NCBI GenBank assembly: GCA_001603415.1
Contig: LUYY01000178.1
Location: 1 to 9,552, forward strand
Source of the DNA: Bacteroidales bacterium Bact_07
GTDB taxonomy: Bacteria > Bacteroidota > Bacteroidia > Bacteroidales > Tenuifilaceae
Reading direction: 5' to 3'
Length of the DNA stretch: 9,552 nucleotides
Part shown: positions 5,190-9,552 of the stretch, piece after piece
How the letters are laid out: every line of letters starts with the position of its first letter
Numbering within the stretch: the first letter of the stretch is position 1
The notes under the pieces: generated by a model
What the model was told of the DNA's origin: nothing
The model's database searches: none
What the model saw: only the letters and a program-made list of their open reading frames with translations
Position numbers and translations under genes: made by a program

Positions 5190-6491
5190 ATGAAACGCAA
5201 CTTACTGCGACTTGCTATTGCACTGGCTATGCTAACAATGGGTGCCTGTGCTACCATCTTAAACTCCACAAAGCAAAAGGTTAGCTTAACATCGAATCCG
5301 ATTGGTGCTGAAGTTTATATTAACGGCAAGAGCACCAATAAAACTACACCCTGCAATGTTTGGGTAAACCGAAAGGTAAAGAAGGGAACCATAAATGGGC
5401 GAAACCAGTATATATATGAGTTCCGTAAGGATGGTTTTGTTCCATACACCTATACCGATAATGCTGAGGTAAGCAGTAAAATTTGGCTTAACTTATTCCT
5501 TAACGTTGCAGCCATTCCAGCCTTTGGTATCGACTTCATTTCAGGCGGGGCATACTACTATGATAACGATATTATTGCATCGTTACAGAAGGAATCGGCC
5601 GGTTACGTGGTAATTCGCGACACAGTGGTTAAACAGGTTTACGTTACTGCACCCGAGGCCAAAGGCTACATGTTCGAGAAACTATCGGATGTTGATGTTG
5701 ATATTCCTAACAACAACCTGGAATACCCCTTGCGCTTTGCGCTAATTATTGGCAACGAAGATTACAGCAGCAAACAGATTGACTTGAACAAAGAGGTTAA
5801 CGTTGATTTTGCCCGGAACGATGCTAGCGCGTTTAAGGAGTATGCTACTAAAGTTTTAGGTATTCCTGAAAGCAACATCATCTTTTTGCTCGATGCTACC
5901 GCAGGCCAAATGAACCAAGCCATAGCTAAAACAAACCTTATTATTAAGAACGCAAAAGGGAAAGCCGAGGTATTTGTGTACTATGCAGGGCATGGCCTGC
6001 CCGATGAGGTAACCCGCGAGCCATATCTCATTCCGGTAGATATCAGCGGGCAAAATGCACGTGATGGTATTAAACTAAACGATTTATACGCTAAGCTAAC
6101 CGAATATCCATCGAAAAGAGTGATTGTTTTCCTTGATGCATGTTTTTCGGGCGGAGCCCGTAATAAAGAGTTGGTTGCCGCCCGTGGTGTTAAAGTACGT
6201 CCCACCGAGAGCCTGCTTCAAGGGAATATTGCCACCCTATCGGCTGTATCGGGTGAGCAAACAGCCCTTCCTTTCAAGGAAAAATATCATGGTTTTTTTA
6301 CCTATTACCTACTTAAGAAGTTGAAAGAAACCAAAGGTAATATAACCTTTAAAGAGCTAAGTAGTTATCTGGACGAAATAGTACCTCTCCAATCGGTTCT
6401 TCTGAATAGTAAGGAACAAACACCTATTCTAAGAATGGGCATTAACCCAACCGAGGATATGGAGAATTGGGTACTTATCAAATCGAACTAA
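5190..6491 (+). CDS. PEGA-like/caspase-like (peptidase C14) lipoprotein
   Basis: From the ATG at 5190 this is a 433-residue lipoprotein. A TTG at 5166 would add eight residues, but only the ATG puts the signal MKRNLLRLAIALAMLTMGAC in normal form, with Cys20 as the lipidation site. Residues about 30-90 resemble a PEGA domain, with SLTSNPIGAEVYINGK at 32-47. A hydrophobic stretch (LNLFLNVAAIPAFGIDFI) covers about 100-117. Residues about 181-417 form a caspase/metacaspase-like domain: FALIIGNEDY (183-192), the catalytic His268 in VYYAGHGL (263-270), and Cys318 in VFLDACFSGG (313-322). The family's closing QTPIL motif is at 410-414. Both dyad residues are present, so an active cysteine peptidase, possibly with Arg/Lys specificity, is plausible. 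Anchoring in the periplasm or outer membrane is inferred. The basic segment after the catalytic Cys (323-338) could be a self-processing site. A strong terminator follows. Biological target unknown. Confidence 0.92.
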   Translation: MKRNLLRLAIALAMLTMGACATILNSTKQKVSLTSNPIGAEVYINGKSTNKTTPCNVWVNRKVKKGTINGRNQYIYEFRKDGFVPYTYTDNAEVSSKIWLNLFLNVAAIPAFGIDFISGGAYYYDNDIIASLQKESAGYVVIRDTVVKQVYVTAPEAKGYMFEKLSDVDVDIPNNNLEYPLRFALIIGNEDYSSKQIDLNKEVNVDFARNDASAFKEYATKVLGIPESNIIFLLDATAGQMNQAIAKTNLIIKNAKGKAEVFVYYAGHGLPDEVTREPYLIPVDISGQNARDGIKLNDLYAKLTEYPSKRVIVFLDACFSGGARNKELVAARGVKVRPTESLLQGNIATLSAVSGEQTALPFKEKYHGFFTYYLLKKLKETKGNITFKELSSYLDEIVPLQSVLLNSKEQTPILRMGINPTEDMENWVLIKSN

Positions 6492-6504
6492 TCTGGCATA
6501 AAAG

Positions 6505-6535
6505 TTGTTAAAGCTAGGTGCCAAGCCTAGCTTTT
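6505..6535 (+). promoter_or_regulatory. possible receptor-operon promoter overlapping the terminator
   Basis: TTG at 6505-6507 is followed after 20 bases by TAGCTTTT at 6528-6535, one mismatch from TAnnTTTG. The putative -7 box is the right arm of the terminator hairpin. A start about 6 bases downstream would yield an almost leaderless message for the ATG at 6544. This is the only promoter-like pair between the terminator-bearing gene and the receptor, but it is imperfect. Confidence 0.25.
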
Positions 6536-6537
6536 TT
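6510..6537 (+). terminator. intrinsic terminator after the caspase-like lipoprotein gene
   Basis: The perfect 9-base arms AAAGCTAGG (6510-6518) and CCTAGCTTT (6526-6534) enclose the 7-base loop TGCCAAG. They are followed directly by a T-run that gives six Ts in total at 6532-6537. The hairpin begins 18 bases after the stop at 6491. The T-run is on the plus strand only, so it terminates plus-strand transcription. It ends just 6 bases before the ATG of the next gene. Confidence 0.85.
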
Positions 6538-6543
6538 AATACC

Positions 6544-8874
6544 ATGAGTAAAAAGATTTTATTCATAGCTTTCATTCTCTTACTCTCCCTCAATATATTG
6601 TGGGGGCAGGTAAAGTTTAATGTAAGCGGATATCTAAAGGACGCTCAAACTGGCGAAGTTCTTATTGGAGCAACAGTTATTGCTAAAAGTATAAACATTG
6701 GCACAGCCACAAATAGCTATGGTTTTTTCACCATATCTCTTCCCAAAGGTGAACATGTAATATCCTTTGGTTACTTAGGCTATAAGACCGAAGAAAAGTT
6801 AGTACAGGTCAACAAAGATATTAGGCTAGATATTGAGCTCACGCCAAATACGCAAGAAATTCAGGAAGTAGTTGTTAGCAGGGAAAAGGGCAATAGTAAT
6901 GTTCGGCGTACCGAAATGAGCCTTGTAAAACTTGACATGAGAAATGTAAAGCAAATACCTGCACTTTTGGGCGAGGTAGATGTGATTAAAGCCATTCAAC
7001 TGCTCCCTGGAGTTCAAAGCACAGCCGAGGGTGGTTCAGGGTTTAGCGTTAGAGGTGGCGCTTCGGACCAAAACCTGATCATTCTTGACGAGGCAACGGT
7101 TTACAACGCTTCCCACCTTATGGGTTTTTTTTCGGTTTTCAACAACGATGCCATAAAGGATATCAAACTGTATAAAGGGGACATGCCCGCATCGTTTGGG
7201 GGAAGATTATCGTCGGTGCTTGACATTAAAATGAAAGAGGGGAACAGTAAGGATTTCAATATTACCGGTGGAATAGGCAGCATATCGAGCCGGTTCACAG
7301 CGGAAGGACCAATAATCAAAGACAAAAGCTCATTCATGGTATCGGGTCGTAGAACCTATGTGGATGTCTTTTTCCCTCTTTTCAATAACGAAGACCTAAA
7401 AAAAAGTACACTTTACTTTTACGACTTAAATGCTAAACTTAATGTGACCGTAAACCCTAACAACAGAATTTTTGTTTCGGGATACTTTGGGCGCGATATG
7501 TTTGGACGCGATATTAACGGTTTTGGTTTTGGCAATCAAACCTTCTCGGCCAGGTGGAATCATATCTTTAAGCATAACCTTTTCATGAACACCACCCTTA
7601 ACACAAGTAACTACAATTACTTCTTGGAATCGAATACCAATGATGCCAACGCCATTAGGTGGGAATCCAATATGGAGGAGGTTAGCCTAAAACTTGATTT
7701 TAACTATGCCATTGGTCCAAAGTATCAACTTAAATTTGGTTTATCGAGTGCATACCTAACATTTATGCCTGGTTTAATAAAGGGAACTAACCCTCAATCG
7801 TTTATTCAGCGGTGGGAAATACCCAAACAGCATACCCTTGAACATGGTATTTACTTTTCGAACGAGTTCGATTTCGGTCGGATTTCCTTTAAAGCTGGAT
7901 TAAGAGTTTCGGCTTTTCAAAATATTGGGAAAGGTGAAAGCTTGGTTATTTCGCCCGATTACAGAGTTACCGAGAGAATATATCACCCTAAAGGTGAAAT
8001 ATACAATACCTACATTAGTCCTGAGCCCCGACTGGGATTAGTTTACCGCTTAAGCGACAGCAGTTCCATAAAAGCTAGTTACTCACATACAACCCAGTAT
8101 GTTCAACTGGCATCCAATTCGCAGGGTGGAAATCCGCTTGACGTTTGGTTTCCGGCCTCCCCCAATATTAAGCCCCAGCAGGCCGACCAGTGGGCGCTGG
8201 GTTACTTCAGAAACTTTTTAAACAACCAGATTGAGGCATCGGCAGAGGTTTACTACAAAAACGTAAAGAACTTTGTAGATTTTAAAGATTTTGCCGATGT
8301 ACTTCTCAACGATGAACTCGAAGCCGATATTAGGCAAGGGAAAGCATACTCTTACGGTTTGGAACTGTTCACCCGTATCGATTTAGGGAAGTGGGAAGGA
8401 TGGGTAAGCTATACTTATGGCAGAACCTTCCGCAAAACTCAGGGAGTTAACATGGGAAATACATACAGCGCAACCTACGATAAGCCCCATAATGCAACCG
8501 TTGTGCTTAGCTACCACTTCAACAAGCAGGTTACGCTTTCGGCCAACTGGATTTACTCCACAGGCCAAACCTACACCCAACCAACCGGACGATACGAGAT
8601 TGACAACATCACCATACCAATATATTCCGATAGGAATGCAAAACGGTATCCCGATTACCACAGGCTCGATTTAGCCGTAAACATAAAAACCAAGAAGAGC
8701 CTAAGCCGCAGATGGAAAAGCGAATGGAATATATCTATTTACAACATATACAACAGGCATAATGCATGGACCATAAACTTTGTTCAGGACGAGAAGAACC
8801 CAAGTATAACCTATGCCGAAAAAACCTACCTATTCCCTATTATTCCATCGGTAACCTATAATTTTAAATTTTAA
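6544..8874 (+). CDS. TonB-dependent receptor with carboxypeptidase-regulatory-like domain (DUF4249-linked type)
   Basis: From the ATG at 6544 the protein has 776 residues. An upstream TTG at 6505 would start inside the terminator region and bury the signal peptide, so it is rejected. MSKKILFIAFILLLSLNILW is a signal peptide with likely cleavage near WGQ (20-22). Residues about 25-100 form the carboxypeptidase-D-regulatory-like Ig domain (DAQTGEVLIGATV, FGYLGY). A possible TonB-box-like stretch QEVVVSRE lies at 107-114. The plug spans about 117-232, with LLPGVQS (153-159) and SVRGGASDQNLIILDEATVY (168-187). The rest is a beta-barrel ending in SVTYNFKF, whose terminal Phe is the outer-membrane assembly signal. 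It is shorter than SusC-type receptors (about 1000 residues), and its partner is a DUF4249 lipoprotein rather than SusD, 2 bases downstream. The ligand is unknown; energised uptake across the outer membrane is the family role. Confidence 0.95.
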   Translation: MSKKILFIAFILLLSLNILWGQVKFNVSGYLKDAQTGEVLIGATVIAKSINIGTATNSYGFFTISLPKGEHVISFGYLGYKTEEKLVQVNKDIRLDIELTPNTQEIQEVVVSREKGNSNVRRTEMSLVKLDMRNVKQIPALLGEVDVIKAIQLLPGVQSTAEGGSGFSVRGGASDQNLIILDEATVYNASHLMGFFSVFNNDAIKDIKLYKGDMPASFGGRLSSVLDIKMKEGNSKDFNITGGIGSISSRFTAEGPIIKDKSSFMVSGRRTYVDVFFPLFNNEDLKKSTLYFYDLNAKLNVTVNPNNRIFVSGYFGRDMFGRDINGFGFGNQTFSARWNHIFKHNLFMNTTLNTSNYNYFLESNTNDANAIRWESNMEEVSLKLDFNYAIGPKYQLKFGLSSAYLTFMPGLIKGTNPQSFIQRWEIPKQHTLEHGIYFSNEFDFGRISFKAGLRVSAFQNIGKGESLVISPDYRVTERIYHPKGEIYNTYISPEPRLGLVYRLSDSSSIKASYSHTTQYVQLASNSQGGNPLDVWFPASPNIKPQQADQWALGYFRNFLNNQIEASAEVYYKNVKNFVDFKDFADVLLNDELEADIRQGKAYSYGLELFTRIDLGKWEGWVSYTYGRTFRKTQGVNMGNTYSATYDKPHNATVVLSYHFNKQVTLSANWIYSTGQTYTQPTGRYEIDNITIPIYSDRNAKRYPDYHRLDLAVNIKTKKSLSRRWKSEWNISIYNIYNRHNAWTINFVQDEKNPSITYAEKTYLFPIIPSVTYNFKF

Positions 8875-8876
8875 CT

Positions 8877-9552
8877 ATGAATAGATTATTCACTATAATC
8901 GGTTTAGTAAGCATAATGGCACTATCGTGTACTGAACGAATTGATATCGATTTAGAAACATCGGACAGCAAGCTAATAGTTTATGGAAGCATTACCACCG
9001 ATACCATGAGCCATTGTGTCAGGTTGATTCAATCGGTGCCATACTATAGTCCTACTCCTCCCCCGCCCGTTTCTAATGCCACGGTTTACATAATGGAAGG
9101 CAGCACAAGGATAGACTTAACGGAAGATACCAATAACCCGGGATACTACTACACTGCACCAAACGTTTTCGGGAAATCGGCAACAACTTATACTCTTTAC
9201 ATCGAAAATGTTAACATTAGCGGTATCAGTTCGTTTCGAGCCGAAACACAAATGCCAACACTACTTGAGGGCTATCAAACTAACTATCTGGATTCAATAA
9301 ACGTAAGCTACAATAAAAATTGGGATGGCTGGGTGGTAAATGGATTTGCTAAAGAGCCACAAAACATGCGAAACTACTATATGTTCCGGGTTAAAATAAA
9401 CGATATCCTTTACAGCGATAGCCTTACCAATTTGGTCTTAGTTGATGATAAGTTTTTTAATGGGAATAATACCGAGGGGGCTGCCTTTTACTTTATCCCC
9501 GAGAAGGACACTCTGAAGGTAGGAAGCAAGGTAACTTTAGAGCTTTGTGCTA
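8877..9552 (+). CDS. DUF4249 family lipoprotein (3' end outside window)
   Basis: The ATG at 8877 lies 2 bases after the receptor stop, and the frame stays open for 225 codons to the window edge. The lipoprotein signal MNRLFTIIGLVSIMALSC has Cys18 as the lipidation site. The following TERIDIDLETSDSKLIVYGS (19-38) is the hallmark start of DUF4249 proteins, with an acidic run after the cysteine followed by a strand ending in a V-x-G-type element. A Pro-rich loop (PTPPPPVSNATVYI, 56-69) and NPGYYYT (84-90) also fit. Family members are about 260-400 residues, so a third or so may be missing. DUF4249 genes commonly sit beside TonB-dependent receptors in Bacteroidota. A role as a surface or periplasm-facing partner of the receptor, analogous to SusD, is inferred rather than known. 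Confidence 0.92.
   Translation, partial: MNRLFTIIGLVSIMALSCTERIDIDLETSDSKLIVYGSITTDTMSHCVRLIQSVPYYSPTPPPPVSNATVYIMEGSTRIDLTEDTNNPGYYYTAPNVFGKSATTYTLYIENVNISGISSFRAETQMPTLLEGYQTNYLDSINVSYNKNWDGWVVNGFAKEPQNMRNYYMFRVKINDILYSDSLTNLVLVDDKFFNGNNTEGAAFYFIPEKDTLKVGSKVTLELCA

Noticed and set aside
5983..6002. GCAGG/CCTGC inverted repeat inside the caspase gene
   Set aside because: A 5-base stem that coincides with the codons of the catalytic AGHGL motif; explained by protein coding, with no T-run.
4690..6491. YhcH-family gene plus caspase lipoprotein as a defence or toxin module
   Set aside because: No partner typical of caspase-based defence (nucleotide sensor, NACHT/TPR effector, gasdermin-like protein) is present, and the caspase carries a lipoprotein signal rather than being cytoplasmic.
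6505..6543. TTG start thirteen codons upstream of the TonB-dependent receptor
   Set aside because: The extension would be translated from the terminator hairpin and would displace the signal peptide; the ATG at 6544 begins a normal signal peptide.
8383..8661. Minus-strand 92-codon open frame inside the receptor gene
   Set aside because: It lies wholly within a well-supported beta-barrel coding region, has no promoter or neighbours, and shows no recognisable domain.

Overview
The window is best explained as a chromosomal segment of a Bacteroidota bacterium, probably Bacteroidales or a close relative. The evidence is a TonB-dependent receptor with an N-terminal carboxypeptidase-regulatory-like domain paired with a DUF4249 lipoprotein, TAnnTTTG-type promoter boxes, weak or absent Shine-Dalgarno sequences, moderately low GC and lipoprotein signals with a relaxed lipobox. 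There are nine protein-coding genes, two of them cut by the window edges. I see no rRNA, tRNA, CRISPR array, insertion sequence or phage gene. No stretch longer than about 125 bases lacks a gene.

Left block, minus strand, bases 1-2890: a tightly packed four-gene operon with gaps of 2, 4 and 6 bases. In transcription order it encodes a DUF554 membrane protein (GTG start), a 475-residue fusion of an AmgK-like sugar kinase with a RapZ C-terminal domain, a 42-residue cysteine-containing mini-protein, and a MurU-like nucleotidyltransferase that runs off the left edge. The kinase and nucleotidyltransferase together look like the anabolic amino-sugar recycling route (MurNAc or GlcNAc to sugar-1-phosphate to UDP-sugar). 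The RapZ-type domain suggests amino-sugar-phosphate sensing is built into the kinase. The specific substrate is inferred.

Middle block, bases 2891-5139: a divergent intergenic region leads to an unrecognised 160-residue cytoplasmic protein on the plus strand. It converges, with 4 bases between stop codons, on pdxB (4-phosphoerythronate dehydrogenase, vitamin B6 synthesis) on the minus strand. pdxB shares a 94-base divergent promoter region with a YhcH/YjgK/YiaL (DUF386) cupin-like protein on the plus strand.

Right block, plus strand, bases 5190-9552: a lipoprotein carrying a PEGA-like domain and an intact caspase-like (C14) His/Cys dyad, followed by a clear intrinsic terminator. Then comes a TonB-dependent receptor whose ATG lies only 6 bases past the terminator T-run, and a DUF4249 lipoprotein 2 bases downstream that runs off the right edge. 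The last two form an outer-membrane uptake pair of unknown substrate.

The most interesting items are the kinase-RapZ fusion in the cell-wall recycling operon, the 42-residue gene inside that operon, the membrane-anchored caspase-like lipoprotein, and the terminator hairpin that doubles as a possible promoter or leader of the receptor operon.
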